A DNA stretch of 48,845 nucleotides from DASPFV01 sp035620975 (GTDB lineage Bacteria; Acidobacteriota; Vicinamibacteria; Vicinamibacterales; 2-12-FULL-66-21), in assembly GCA_035620975.1 (NCBI GenBank), contig DASPFV010000173.1:1-48845 (forward strand), written 5' to 3'. Of this stretch, positions 27,668 through 36,179 are shown piece by piece; within the stretch, counting starts at the first letter, position 1, and each line of letters begins with the position of its first letter. Both the position numbers and the translations under genes were made by a program. The notes beneath the pieces are model-generated. The model was not told the origin of the DNA. It did not search any database and saw only the letters and a list, made by a program, of their open reading frames with translations.

Positions 27668-28075
27668 TCAGGTTCGGTTCCGGCGCCGCGACGACCGTTC
27701 CTGCGCGTCCCTGACGGTCTGATTACGCCTGGCTGTCTTTTCTGACGCCGCAAAGATCGCGGTCAGCTCGTTCGCCTCCTGCAGCAGCGCGCTGGTCTCC
27801 TCGGCGTCGCCGATGCGTGCCGCCAGGAGCGCCTGCAGCCAGCCGATGCACTCGTCGGCTTCCTCCGCCGCCACACCGATCTTGGCGATGAATTCCCGGG
27901 TGGAACGGCCCCGGCACGCGGCGCGGTAGTTGCTGTCGGCCGCCCCGGCAGCGTCGACGAGCTGGCCCGAGATGCGAGACGTCGCCGGCGTGTCGGGCAA
28001 CGACTGGCAGAACCGGATCGTCCGCACGAAAAAGAGATGCGTACGCGCCTGGAGGGCTCGGGCCTTGGCCTGCAT
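27668..28075 (-). CDS. Four-helix-bundle protein (S23/IVP, Avd-like family)
   Basis: A 135-residue helical, basic-ended protein of the four-helix-bundle family. The family was first seen in 23S rRNA intervening sequences and is related to the Avd accessory protein of diversity-generating retroelements. Family signatures: NYRAACRGRSTREFIAKIGVA near 68-88, EEADECIGWL, and LLQEANELTAIFAASEKTARRN near 105-126. The protein is thought to form a positively charged pentamer that binds nucleic acid, but its cellular job is unknown. I chose the ATG at 28075, where the homologous sequence begins; the ribosome site is weak. It is the only gene inside an element bounded by inverted heptamer repeats. Confidence 0.88.
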   Translation of the reverse strand: MQAKARALQARTHLFFVRTIRFCQSLPDTPATSRISGQLVDAAGAADSNYRAACRGRSTREFIAKIGVAAEEADECIGWLQALLAARIGDAEETSALLQEANELTAIFAASEKTARRNQTVRDAQERSSRRRNRT

Positions 28076-28144
28076 GCCAGACCCGGCTCGCAAAGACCAG
28101 GCCACTCTGTAAGCCGCCAAATCACTCCACCAGCACGCTCGACC

Positions 28145-28277
28145 GAATTGGCAATCGCACAATCCGCCACTCCCAGGTCAATCGCCAATCGCACAATCGC
28201 ACAATCCCCCAATCACCAATCCCCCAATCCCCCAACCAACCAATTCAATCGGCACTCCGCAATCGGCAATCGGCAAT
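28145..28277. repeat. Right repeat tract (CAATC-based, inverted relative to the left tract)
   Basis: Mixed 7-8 bp units such as CAATCGC, CAATCCC and ACAATCGC, ending in the 38-nt terminal repeat complementary to the left end. It is more degenerate than the left tract and stops only 17 bases before the accD start codon. Confidence 0.88.
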
Positions 28278-28282
28278 TGTGC

Positions 28283-28288
28283 TACCCT
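28283..28288 (+). promoter_or_regulatory. Possible -10 box of leaderless accD mRNA
   Basis: TACCCT lies six bases before the accD ATG, and no ribosome site is present. The -35 region would be inside the repeat element. Confidence 0.35.
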
Positions 28289-28294
28289 GCCCCG

Positions 28295-29197
28295 ATGGCC
28301 TGGTTCAAGAAGGTTCGTAAGCCGATTGAGCCGCCCGACAAGCAGAGCCGCGTTCCCGAGGGGCTGTGGGTGAAGTGCCCCTCCTGCGGGCAGATCATCT
28401 ACAACAAGGACCTGGCCGAGAGCCTGAGCGTCTGCCCCAAGTGCAGCCATCACTTCCGTCTGGGCGCCGGCGAACGGCTGCGCAGTCTTTTCGACGGCGA
28501 CTGGACGGAGCACGATCCAGATCTGGTGTCGACCGATCCGCTGCAGTTCGCCGACACGAGACCCTATCGCCAGCGGCTGGATGCGAGCATCGCGTCGACA
28601 GGTCTGCGCGACGCGATCATCACGGCCACGGGCCGCATCGGCGGCATCCAGACGGTGGTCGCGGCGATGGACTACGGCTTCATCGGGGGCAGCATGGGCG
28701 TGGTGGTCGGCGAGAAGATCACGCGTGCGATCGAACGCGCGCTCCGGGACCGACTGCCCCTGGTGATCGTGTCGTGCTCGGGGGGCGCGCGCATGATGGA
28801 GGGCACGCTCTCGCTCATGCAGATGGCCAAGATCAGCGCCGCGCTCGCACGCTTCGACCGCGCCCGGCTGCTCTATATCTCGGTGCTGACCGATCCCACC
28901 ACCGGCGGCGTCACCGCGAGCTTCGCCATGCTGGGCGACGTGAACATCGCCGAGCCCCGCGCGCTCATCGGCTTCGCCGGTCCGCGCGTCATCGAGCAGA
29001 CGATCCGGCAGAAGCTGCCCGAGGGCTTCCAGCGGAGCGAGTTCCTCCTCGAGCACGGCATGCTCGATATGGTCGTGGATCGGCGGGAGCTGAAGGACGT
29101 CATCATCCGCATCCTGCAACTCGGCGTGGCGCGTCCGGCGGCGCCGGCGACGGCCGCCTCCCCGCGTCCCGCGACCGCCGACGTCTCCGGAGCCTGA
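28295..29197 (+). CDS. accD: Acetyl-CoA carboxylase carboxyltransferase subunit beta
   Basis: A 300-residue subunit that transfers carboxyl from biotin to acetyl-CoA, the first step of fatty-acid synthesis. The N-terminal C4 zinc finger (CPSCGQ near 28-33 and CPKCSHHFRL near 47-56) is complete. The crotonase-fold core shows GSMGVVVGEKI, SCSGGARMMEG, TDPTTGGVTASFAMLGD and GFAGPRVIEQT. The C-terminus carries a short Ala/Pro tail. accA is not in the window. The ATG at 28295 follows a -10-like TACCCT by six bases and lacks a ribosome site. It is the first gene of a seven-gene run, with folC 12 bases downstream. Confidence 0.97.
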   Translation: MAWFKKVRKPIEPPDKQSRVPEGLWVKCPSCGQIIYNKDLAESLSVCPKCSHHFRLGAGERLRSLFDGDWTEHDPDLVSTDPLQFADTRPYRQRLDASIASTGLRDAIITATGRIGGIQTVVAAMDYGFIGGSMGVVVGEKITRAIERALRDRLPLVIVSCSGGARMMEGTLSLMQMAKISAALARFDRARLLYISVLTDPTTGGVTASFAMLGDVNIAEPRALIGFAGPRVIEQTIRQKLPEGFQRSEFLLEHGMLDMVVDRRELKDVIIRILQLGVARPAAPATAASPRPATADVSGA

Positions 29198-29209
29198 TCC
29201 GCCACGGCC

Positions 29210-30508
29210 GTGAGCGGCGACCCCCTGGCGTTCCTCCTGAGCCTCGAGCGGCTCGGGATGAAGTTCGGCCTCGAGAACATCTCCCGGCTGTGCCAGGCCC
29301 TCGCGCACCCGGAGCGCGCCTTCGACTCGGTCGTCGTGGCGGGCACGAACGGAAAGGGCTCGGTCACCGCGATGGTCCACGCGGGCCTGCGTGCGGCCGG
29401 CCACCACGCGGCCCGGTACACCTCGCCCCATCTCGTTCGGCTCGAGGAACGCTTCGTCGTCGGCGACGACGAGGTCTCGCGTGAGGCCCTGACGCGCGCA
29501 GCGGGTCGGGTGCAGCACATCGTCGAGCGGCTGATGGACGACGGGACGTTCGAATCACCCCCTACGTTCTTCGAGTGCACGACGGCCGCGGCCTTCGAGC
29601 TCTTCCGCGCGGCAGGGGTCCGTGTCGCCGTCCTCGAGGTGGGGCTGGGCGGTCGGCTCGACGCGACCAACGTCGCGAGCCCGCTGGTCGCGGCGATCAC
29701 GTCCATCGACTTCGACCATCAGGCGCAGCTTGGCGACAGCCTGGAATCGATCGCGCGGGAGAAGGCCGGGATAGCCAGGCCGGGCATCCCCCTCGTCTGC
29801 GGGCCCCTGCCAGCCGCGGCCGAACGGGTCGTCGCCCGCGTCTGCGCCGCGACGGGCGCCACGCTCGTCCGGACGAGCGACCGCGTCGCCTGCACCGTCC
29901 AGCACCTGGGACCCGAGAGCATGGTGACGCTGCGGAGCGCGGAGCGGCGGCTCGACGGCGTGCGGCTGGCGCTGCCGGGACGGCATCAGGTCGACAATGC
30001 CGCCACTGCGTTCGTCGTGCTCGAGGAACTGAACGGACGGGGCTACGTCGTCGACAGCGAGGCCATCCGCGCCGGGCTCTCGACGGCGCGCTGGCCGGCG
30101 AGACTCGAGCGCTTCCGTTACGGGCACGCCGAGGTGCTGCTCGACGCGGCCCACAACCCGGCCGGCGCCAGGGCGCTGGCGCAGTATCTGCGCGACGTCG
30201 GGTGGACGCCGGTGACGATCGTGTTCGGGGCGATGCGCGACAAGGATGCTGCGGGGATGCTGCAGGCGCTGCTGCCCGCGTGCCGCCGTCTCATCTGCAC
30301 GACGGCGCCGGCGCCGCGGGCGCTGGAGGCCGACGCGCTGGCTCGAGTGGCTGCCGGGCTGGCGCCGCACCCGGCGATCGAAGCCATCAGCGCGCCGCGC
30401 GCGGCCCTCGAGCGCGCCTGCGCGCAGGACTCCCGCATCGTCGCGGCCGGGTCCATCTTTCTCGTCGGTCCGCTGCGTGTTATTCTGCGGCCAGACGCGC
30501 ACAGCTGA
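29210..30508 (+). CDS. folC: Bifunctional dihydrofolate synthase / folylpolyglutamate synthase
   Basis: A 432-residue Mur-ligase-family enzyme that adds glutamate to dihydropteroate and to folates. Landmarks: the ATP loop VVAGTNGKGSV near 42-52, YTSPHL, VLEVGLGGRLDATN, a metal-binding DFDH, PGRHQVDNAATA and LLDAAHNPAGA. All are in the expected order and the length is normal. The GTG start at 29210 lies 12 bases after accD, the same pairing as in many Proteobacteria. The lptD gene follows after six bases. Confidence 0.96.
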   Translation: MSGDPLAFLLSLERLGMKFGLENISRLCQALAHPERAFDSVVVAGTNGKGSVTAMVHAGLRAAGHHAARYTSPHLVRLEERFVVGDDEVSREALTRAAGRVQHIVERLMDDGTFESPPTFFECTTAAAFELFRAAGVRVAVLEVGLGGRLDATNVASPLVAAITSIDFDHQAQLGDSLESIAREKAGIARPGIPLVCGPLPAAAERVVARVCAATGATLVRTSDRVACTVQHLGPESMVTLRSAERRLDGVRLALPGRHQVDNAATAFVVLEELNGRGYVVDSEAIRAGLSTARWPARLERFRYGHAEVLLDAAHNPAGARALAQYLRDVGWTPVTIVFGAMRDKDAAGMLQALLPACRRLICTTAPAPRALEADALARVAAGLAPHPAIEAISAPRAALERACAQDSRIVAAGSIFLVGPLRVILRPDAHS

Positions 30509-30514
30509 TCCGTA

Positions 30515-32827
30515 GTGCATCGTTTCAGTCCTCTCACGCTCCTCGCGGCGGTTCTGTCGATCCTTCCGGGCTTCGTCGGGCCTGCGGCGGCACAGCATGC
30601 CGAGCTCGGCGGCTGCAAAACGTACTTCGCGCAGAGTGCGGTGTTCGACCGCACCCGACAACCCACCGCGGAGGGCCAGGCCGAGGCCGTCTCCAAGCTG
30701 CGCGTCTCGGTCCGCGTGGACTGCGACCAGGTGCAGTTCTTCGCCGACGAGGCCGAGATCTACCACGACCGGAACAAGGTGTTCGCCTCCGGGCAGGTGC
30801 TGTATGTCTCCGGCGGGAGCCGCATCTCGGCCGATCGGATGGAGTTCGATACACGCACGCGCACGGGCACGTTCTATAACGCGGCGGGCGTGCTGGCCCT
30901 CGGCGGCCGGGCCGATCGGAGCCTGTTCGGGACGCAGGAGCCGGACGCGACGTTCCGCGGCCGGGAAGTGCACAAGGTCGGACCTGACAAGTACAGGATC
31001 GTGGACGGCTGGTTCACGACCTGCGTGCAGCCGACGCCGCGCTGGGACGTCTCGTCGGGAGGCATCACGCTCAACCTCGACGACTACGCGTGGCTGACGA
31101 ACGCGGTGTTCCGGGTCAAGGGCGTTCCGGTGATGTACCTGCCGGCGTTCTACTACCCCATCCAGGAAGACGACCGCGCAACGGGGTTCCTCCTCCCCAC
31201 GTACGGCACGTCCACGATCAAGGGGCAGATGATCAGCAACGCGTTCTTCTGGGCGATCGGCCGCAGCCACGACGCGACGATCTTCCACGACTGGTTCTCG
31301 AAGACGGGGCAGGGTCTCGGCGGCGAGTACCGGTACGAGCTCGGCGGCGGCTCTCAGGGCAGCCTGCGCACCTACATGCTGAACGAGAAGGAGACGACGT
31401 TCGTGGACGGCACGGGGCAGGAGCAGACGACCCCTGCGGCGCGGAGCTACATGATGACGGGCGGACTCACGCAGAGTCTCGGCCGGGGACTGCGGGCGCG
31501 TGCGAACCTCGACTACGTGACGGACATTTCCGTCCAGCAGCGGTACTACCAGGACATCTACGATTCCTCCAAGCGGACGCGCCGGTTCGGCGGGAACGTC
31601 ACCGGCAACTGGCGCGAGTACGTCCTCAGCGGGACTCTCGACCGCAACGACTACTTCTTCACCGAGGGCGACACCACGCGGATCATCAGCAACGGGAGCC
31701 TGCCGCGGATCACGTTCTCGCGAGGCGAGCGGCCGATCGGCCGGTCGAAGGTGTATTTCGGCGCCAGCACCGAGTACGTGACGCTGCTGCGGAGCGAGGA
31801 TCGGGACGGCACGCGCCGGTCCGACCAGGGACTGACGCGCCTGGAGGTGAACCCGGTGGTACGCGTGCCATTCACGAAGTGGCCGTTCCTCAGCGTGAAC
31901 TCGAGCGTGTCCTGGCGCGGCACCTACTGGAGCGAGAGCCTCGTGAACGGCGTGCAGGTGCCCGAATCGGTCACCCGGCAGTACTTCGACCTGCTCGCCC
32001 GTGTCACCGGGCCGGTGTTCAACCGGATCTGGAACACGCCGGGCAGCGGCTACGCCGAGAAGATCAAACACGTCGTCGAGCCGTCCGTGACCCTCCAGCG
32101 CATCACCGCGATCGACAACCGGGATCAGATCGTGCGGCTCGAGAGCACCGACTACACCGTGGGAGGAACGACGGCGATCGTCTACGGGGTCACGAACCGC
32201 GTCTACGCGAAGAAGGGCGTATCGCGGGAGATTCTCAGCGTGGTGGTCAACCAGAAATACTACTCGGATGCGAACGCCGCGCAGTTCGACCCGAGCTACC
32301 AGAGCAGCTTCAGCGGAGTCCGGACGAGCAAGTTCGGTCCCGTGCGGATGACGGCGCGGACCTCGCCGACCGATCGCATCCAGGGGGAGTTCAACACGGA
32401 GTGGGATCACGTGCGCGGCGCCTTCCTGATCTTCGGCGCGACGGGCATCCTCAACGGCGATCACTTCCAGGCGACCGGCGGATGGAGCCAGCGGCGGAAC
32501 CCGGTCGGGACCGGAACCAACGTCGAGATTCGCGACCACTACATCAACGGATCGGCCAACGTCCGCACCCTGCGGAACCGCCTCGGCGGCACCTACACGT
32601 TCAACTACGACCTGCACCGCGACCGCTTCCTCCAGCAGCGCTACCTCTTCTATTACAATGCCCAGTGCTGCGGAATCGGGGTCGAGTACCAGACCTACAA
32701 CTTCAGCAGCTCGGTGCGGGGCGTCAGGGTGCCGCAGGATCGGCGATTCAACCTGTCGTTCACGCTCGCGGGGATCGGCACGTTCTCGAACTTCCTGGGC
32801 GCGTTCGGCGGGCAGCAGAACCGCTGA
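30515..32827 (+). CDS. lptD: LPS-assembly protein LptD
   Basis: A 770-residue outer-membrane barrel that, with LptE, inserts lipopolysaccharide into the outer leaflet. It has a signal peptide (about 1-26, ending AAA before Q), an OstA/LptA-like N-terminal domain (about 45-170, with VFASGQVLYVSGGSRISADRME) and a large C-terminal beta-barrel. The barrel shows the typical YYPIQEDDRATGFLLPTYGTS entry and many Tyr/Arg-rich strands. It strongly supports a Gram-negative, LPS-bearing cell. Only a few cysteines are visible (C34, C73, C165 and two late ones), so the disulfide pattern may differ from E. coli. The GTG start is six bases after folC. Confidence 0.94.
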   Translation: MHRFSPLTLLAAVLSILPGFVGPAAAQHAELGGCKTYFAQSAVFDRTRQPTAEGQAEAVSKLRVSVRVDCDQVQFFADEAEIYHDRNKVFASGQVLYVSGGSRISADRMEFDTRTRTGTFYNAAGVLALGGRADRSLFGTQEPDATFRGREVHKVGPDKYRIVDGWFTTCVQPTPRWDVSSGGITLNLDDYAWLTNAVFRVKGVPVMYLPAFYYPIQEDDRATGFLLPTYGTSTIKGQMISNAFFWAIGRSHDATIFHDWFSKTGQGLGGEYRYELGGGSQGSLRTYMLNEKETTFVDGTGQEQTTPAARSYMMTGGLTQSLGRGLRARANLDYVTDISVQQRYYQDIYDSSKRTRRFGGNVTGNWREYVLSGTLDRNDYFFTEGDTTRIISNGSLPRITFSRGERPIGRSKVYFGASTEYVTLLRSEDRDGTRRSDQGLTRLEVNPVVRVPFTKWPFLSVNSSVSWRGTYWSESLVNGVQVPESVTRQYFDLLARVTGPVFNRIWNTPGSGYAEKIKHVVEPSVTLQRITAIDNRDQIVRLESTDYTVGGTTAIVYGVTNRVYAKKGVSREILSVVVNQKYYSDANAAQFDPSYQSSFSGVRTSKFGPVRMTARTSPTDRIQGEFNTEWDHVRGAFLIFGATGILNGDHFQATGGWSQRRNPVGTGTNVEIRDHYINGSANVRTLRNRLGGTYTFNYDLHRDRFLQQRYLFYYNAQCCGIGVEYQTYNFSSSVRGVRVPQDRRFNLSFTLAGIGTFSNFLGAFGGQQNR

Positions 32828-32871
32828 GAGTTCCGACACCGAGCGCCGGGCCGTACCTGGATCCGTTACTG

Positions 32872-33885
32872 ATGGTCAACGTCCTCGTCACCGGCGGCGC
32901 CGGGTTCATCGGCTCCAATTTCGTGCGCCACGCCCTCGCGACCCACGCGGACTGGCGCGTCACGACGCTCGACAAGCTCACCTATGCCGGGCGCCTCGAG
33001 AATCTCAAGGGCGTGCTCGACCACCCCCGCCACGAGTTCGTGAAGGGGGACGTGGCCGATCCGGCGGTGGCCGCCCCCCTCGTCCAGGCGTCGGACCTGG
33101 TCGTGCACTTCGCGGCCGAGACGCACGTTGACCGGTCGATTCTCAGTGCGGGCGAGTTCATCACCACGGACGTGTTCGGCACGTTCGTCCTGCTGGAGGC
33201 GGCGCGCCAGGCACCGGACCTGCGGCGCTTCGTCCAGATCTCGACCGACGAGGTGTACGGCAGCATCGCGGAGGGATCGAGCCGCGAGACCGACGAGCTG
33301 CGGCCGAGGAATCCCTACTCGGCGAGCAAGGCGGGAGCCGACCGTCTCGCGTACAGCTATTGGGCGACCTACGAGGTCCCGGTCGTGGTGACGCGCGCCT
33401 CGAACAACTACGGGGCCTGCCAGTTCCCCGAGAAGATCATTCCCCTGTTCATCACCAACGCCCTCGACGACCTGCCGCTGCCCCTCTACGGGGACGGCCT
33501 CAACGAACGCGACTGGCTGCACGTCTCGGATCACTGTCGCGCGCTGGACGTCGTGATCGCCGCCGGCCAGAACGGAGAGGTCTACAACATCGGCGGCGGG
33601 AACCACATCCGCAACGTCGATCTCACCCGCCAGATCCTGCGCCTGCTCGACAAGCCCGAGTCGCTCATCCGGCCGGTCACCGACCGGCCCGGGCACGACC
33701 GACGGTACTCGCTCGAAACGGGCAAGCTGCAGGCCCTCGGCTGGACACCCCGCGTGCGGTTCGAGCAGGGGCTGGCCGAAACCGTGGCGTGGTACCGCGA
33801 GAACGAGTGGTGGTGGCGCCCGATCAAGCAGGGCGATCCCGCGTTCCGCGCTTATTACGACGCCCAGTACGGGAAGCATGGCTGA
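32872..33885 (+). CDS. rmlB: dTDP-glucose 4,6-dehydratase
   Basis: A 337-residue extended short-chain dehydrogenase that converts dTDP-glucose to dTDP-4-keto-6-deoxyglucose, the branch point to L-rhamnose and other deoxy-sugars of surface glycans. Motifs: GGAGFIGSN at the NAD site, HFAAETHVDRSI, the catalytic TDEVYG, YSASKAGAD (Tyr-Lys pair), and ASNNYGACQFPEK with GDGLNERDWLHV. The rmlA, rmlC and rmlD genes are not nearby, so the product sugar cannot be named. It lies 44 bases after lptD in the same run and 9 bases before rmd. Confidence 0.95.
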   Translation: MVNVLVTGGAGFIGSNFVRHALATHADWRVTTLDKLTYAGRLENLKGVLDHPRHEFVKGDVADPAVAAPLVQASDLVVHFAAETHVDRSILSAGEFITTDVFGTFVLLEAARQAPDLRRFVQISTDEVYGSIAEGSSRETDELRPRNPYSASKAGADRLAYSYWATYEVPVVVTRASNNYGACQFPEKIIPLFITNALDDLPLPLYGDGLNERDWLHVSDHCRALDVVIAAGQNGEVYNIGGGNHIRNVDLTRQILRLLDKPESLIRPVTDRPGHDRRYSLETGKLQALGWTPRVRFEQGLAETVAWYRENEWWWRPIKQGDPAFRAYYDAQYGKHG

Positions 33886-33894
33886 CGACCTGCC

Positions 33895-34842
33895 GTGAGT
33901 GGAGTCAGGCTCGTCACAGGCGGGACCGGGTTTGCCGGCAGCCATCTCGTCGAGCGGCTCGTGGCGTGCGGGCACGCCGTGGAGGCGTGGTCGAATCCCT
34001 CGGGCCACCCCCCCTCGTCCCTCCACCCCTCGGTCTCGTGGCGGGCCGTGGACCTCCTCGATCGGGAGGCGCTCGCCAGCGCGGTCGCGACGCTGTCGCC
34101 GGTCGCCATCTACCACTGCGCCGGGTTCGCCGACGTGGCGGGGGCGTCGGTTCATCGCGATCGGGCGTTGCGCGTCAATGCGATCGGCACCCATCACCTG
34201 CTCGAGGCCGTACGCCGCTCGAGCGCGAGCTGCCCCGTGCTCGTGACCGGCTCGGCCCTCGTGTATCGGCCGTCGGCCGACGCGCTGCGTGAGGACTCGC
34301 CGATCGAACCGTGGAACCCGTACGGGTTCACCAAGCTGGCTCAGGAAATGATCGCGATGTCGGCGCGCGCGACGCCGGTGTACCTCGCCCGCCCGTTCAA
34401 CCATGCCGGCCCGCGCCAATCGCCCGCCTACGTGACCTCGAGCTTCGCCCGCCAGATTGCCGAGATCGAGACGGGGCGGCGCGAACCGGTGCTGCTCGCC
34501 GGCAATCTCGACTCCCGACGCGACATCATGGACGTCCGCGACACGGTGCGTGCCTATCAGCTCATCGTGGATCGAGGACGGCCCGGCCGTGCCTACAACG
34601 TGTGCAGCGGGCGCTCGCATCGCATCGGCGATCTGCTGGAGATGCTCGTCGGGATGGCCCGGATTGAGGTCGATGTGCGCCGGGATCCCGAGCGGATGCG
34701 CCCGGCGGACATCCCCGTGGTCCTCGGGGATCCCTCGCGCCTCGTGGCGGAGACGGGCTGGCGTCCGGAGATTCCGATCGAGCAGACGCTCGCGGATCTC
34801 CTGGACTACTGGCGTGGCCGCCTCGCCGCTCCGCGCGCATGA
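33895..34842 (+). CDS. rmd: GDP-6-deoxy-D-mannose reductase-like NAD-dependent epimerase
   Basis: A 315-residue extended short-chain dehydrogenase. It has GGTGFAGSHL at the cofactor site, the active-site Y-G-F-T-K (YGFTKLAQE) and RPFNHAGPRQSPAYVTSSF. The last stretch, with RRDIMDVRDTVRAY and YNVCSGR, is typical of RMD, which reduces GDP-4-keto-6-deoxymannose to GDP-D-rhamnose. The usual partner GMD is missing here and the neighbour is the dTDP-type dehydratase, so it might instead act on the dTDP intermediate. The assignment to the family is firm and the substrate uncertain. The GTG start is nine bases after rmlB, and the TGA overlaps the next ATG. Confidence 0.85.
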   Translation: MSGVRLVTGGTGFAGSHLVERLVACGHAVEAWSNPSGHPPSSLHPSVSWRAVDLLDREALASAVATLSPVAIYHCAGFADVAGASVHRDRALRVNAIGTHHLLEAVRRSSASCPVLVTGSALVYRPSADALREDSPIEPWNPYGFTKLAQEMIAMSARATPVYLARPFNHAGPRQSPAYVTSSFARQIAEIETGRREPVLLAGNLDSRRDIMDVRDTVRAYQLIVDRGRPGRAYNVCSGRSHRIGDLLEMLVGMARIEVDVRRDPERMRPADIPVVLGDPSRLVAETGWRPEIPIEQTLADLLDYWRGRLAAPRA

Positions 34843-36179
34843 CCGCGCACTCGGAGCGGGCCCGGCAGCTGGTGCACGTCAGCATGGGGGCGTTCGCGCT
34901 CCTCCTGCGCTATCTCACCTGGTGGCAGGCGGCGCTGCTGGCGGCGGCCGCGTTGACCTTCAACCTGCTGGTGCTGCCGCGTATCGGCCGGCGTCTGTAC
35001 AGGCCCGGCGAGCTCGCGCGCGGCGTTCCCGCGGGCATCGTCCTGTACCCGGCTGCCGTGCTCGTGCTGATCGTGGCCTTCCCCGCACGGCCGGATATCG
35101 CGGCGGCGGCCTGGGGGATTCTGGCCGCGGGGGACGGACTCGCAACGCTGGTCGGTCGGGCCGTGCGCGGGCCGCGGCTGCCGTGGAATCCGGAGAAGAC
35201 GGTCGCCGGGCTGGCGGCCTTCGTCCTCTTCGGCGGTATCGCCGGCGTACTGCTCGCCCTGTGGTCACGGCCGGCCGTGCACCCGGCGCCGGCGATCGGG
35301 TTTTCCGTCATCGCCCCATTCGCAGCGGCCATCGCCGCGGGCTTCGTCGAGAGCATCCCGGTCCGGCTGGACGACAACATCGCGGTGCCCGCCGCGGCCG
35401 CGGCCGTGCTCTGGAGCGGCTCGATCATCTCGCCGGATCTCGCCGCGAACGCGCCCGCTCTCGTCGCAGAGCGCCTGCCGCTGGCGATCGGGCTCAACGC
35501 CGCTGCGGCCGCGATGGGCGTGGCAGCGCGGAGCGTCTCGGGATCGGGGGCGATCTGCGGCGCGATCATCGGAATCCTGATCCAGGTCGGCTCCGGAGTC
35601 CGTGGCTGGGTGCTGTTGCTGATCACGTTCCTGGCCGCGACCATCAGCTCCCGCCTCGGCCTGCGGCGCAAGACCCTGCTTGGCATCGCGGAGGAGCGCG
35701 GCGGCAGACGCGGCCCGGGAAACGCCATCGCGAACACCGGCATCGCTGCGGTGGCCGCCGTCCTCTCCATCCTGACGCCGTCGCGCGACCTCGCTCTCGT
35801 GGCGTTCGTGGCCGCGCTCACGGCCGGGGCCAGCGACACCCTCGCCAGCGAAATCGGGAAAGCCTGGGGGCGGCGGACGTATCTCCTGACCGGCTTGCGG
35901 CCCGTGCGACCCGGAACGACGGGCGCAGTGTCGATGGAGGGGACGCTCGCCGGACTCGCGGGCGCGTTCGGCCTGGCGTCGGCCGGCATCGCGCTGGGTC
36001 TGATCCCCGCCGCCGCGCTCGTCCCGGTGGTGCTGGGCGCAACTGCCGGCACCTACGCCGAGAGCGCGCTGGGAGCGACCCTCGAAGGTCCAGGCATCCT
36101 GAACAACGACGTGCTGAACTTCCTGAATACGACGATCGCGGCGGTCACAGCGATCGTCCTCATGCGGGTTACGGGATGA
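34839..36179 (+). CDS. Fusion of a phytol/dolichol-kinase-like domain and a DUF92 (VTE6-like) domain
   Basis: A 446-residue, strongly hydrophobic protein with two recognisable halves. Residues about 1-205 resemble the CTP-dependent dolichol/phytol kinase family, with GDGLATLVGR and, 10-20 residues on, NPEKTVAGLAAF. Residues about 210-446 are a DUF92 domain (SRLGLRRK, GRRGPGNAIANTG, ASDTLASEIGKA, PGTTGAVSMEGTLAG, ESALGATLE). In plants and cyanobacteria VTE5 makes prenyl phosphate and VTE6, a DUF92 protein, makes prenyl diphosphate, so the fusion could carry out both steps of prenol salvage. The start and stop overlap both neighbours by four bases, so it is translationally coupled to rmd and to ubiA. 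The activity is inferred from family members only. Confidence 0.85.
   Translation: MTAHSERARQLVHVSMGAFALLLRYLTWWQAALLAAAALTFNLLVLPRIGRRLYRPGELARGVPAGIVLYPAAVLVLIVAFPARPDIAAAAWGILAAGDGLATLVGRAVRGPRLPWNPEKTVAGLAAFVLFGGIAGVLLALWSRPAVHPAPAIGFSVIAPFAAAIAAGFVESIPVRLDDNIAVPAAAAAVLWSGSIISPDLAANAPALVAERLPLAIGLNAAAAAMGVAARSVSGSGAICGAIIGILIQVGSGVRGWVLLLITFLAATISSRLGLRRKTLLGIAEERGGRRGPGNAIANTGIAAVAAVLSILTPSRDLALVAFVAALTAGASDTLASEIGKAWGRRTYLLTGLRPVRPGTTGAVSMEGTLAGLAGAFGLASAGIALGLIPAAALVPVVLGATAGTYAESALGATLEGPGILNNDVLNFLNTTIAAVTAIVLMRVTG

Larger units (their letters stand above)
27537..28277. mobile_element. Putative repeat-bounded element with a four-helix-bundle gene
   Basis: The two ends are 38-nt inverted repeats (27537-27574 and 28240-28277) that match at 36 of 38 positions. 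Inside each lies a GATTG-based repeat tract, opposite in orientation, and between them one gene on the minus strand. The element fills the whole space from two bases after the kinase stop to 17 bases before the accD start. No transposase and no clear target-site duplication are visible, so any mobility would be helped in trans or work by an unknown mechanism. Confidence 0.6.

Noticed and set aside
27537..28277. CRISPR array
   Set aside because: The repeats are tandem 7-8 bp units without spacers, and no cas gene is nearby.
27533..28295. Target-site duplication at the ends of the four-helix-bundle element
   Set aside because: The bases beside the two ends (TGAT on the left, TGTG on the right) do not match convincingly, so I do not claim a classical transposition footprint.
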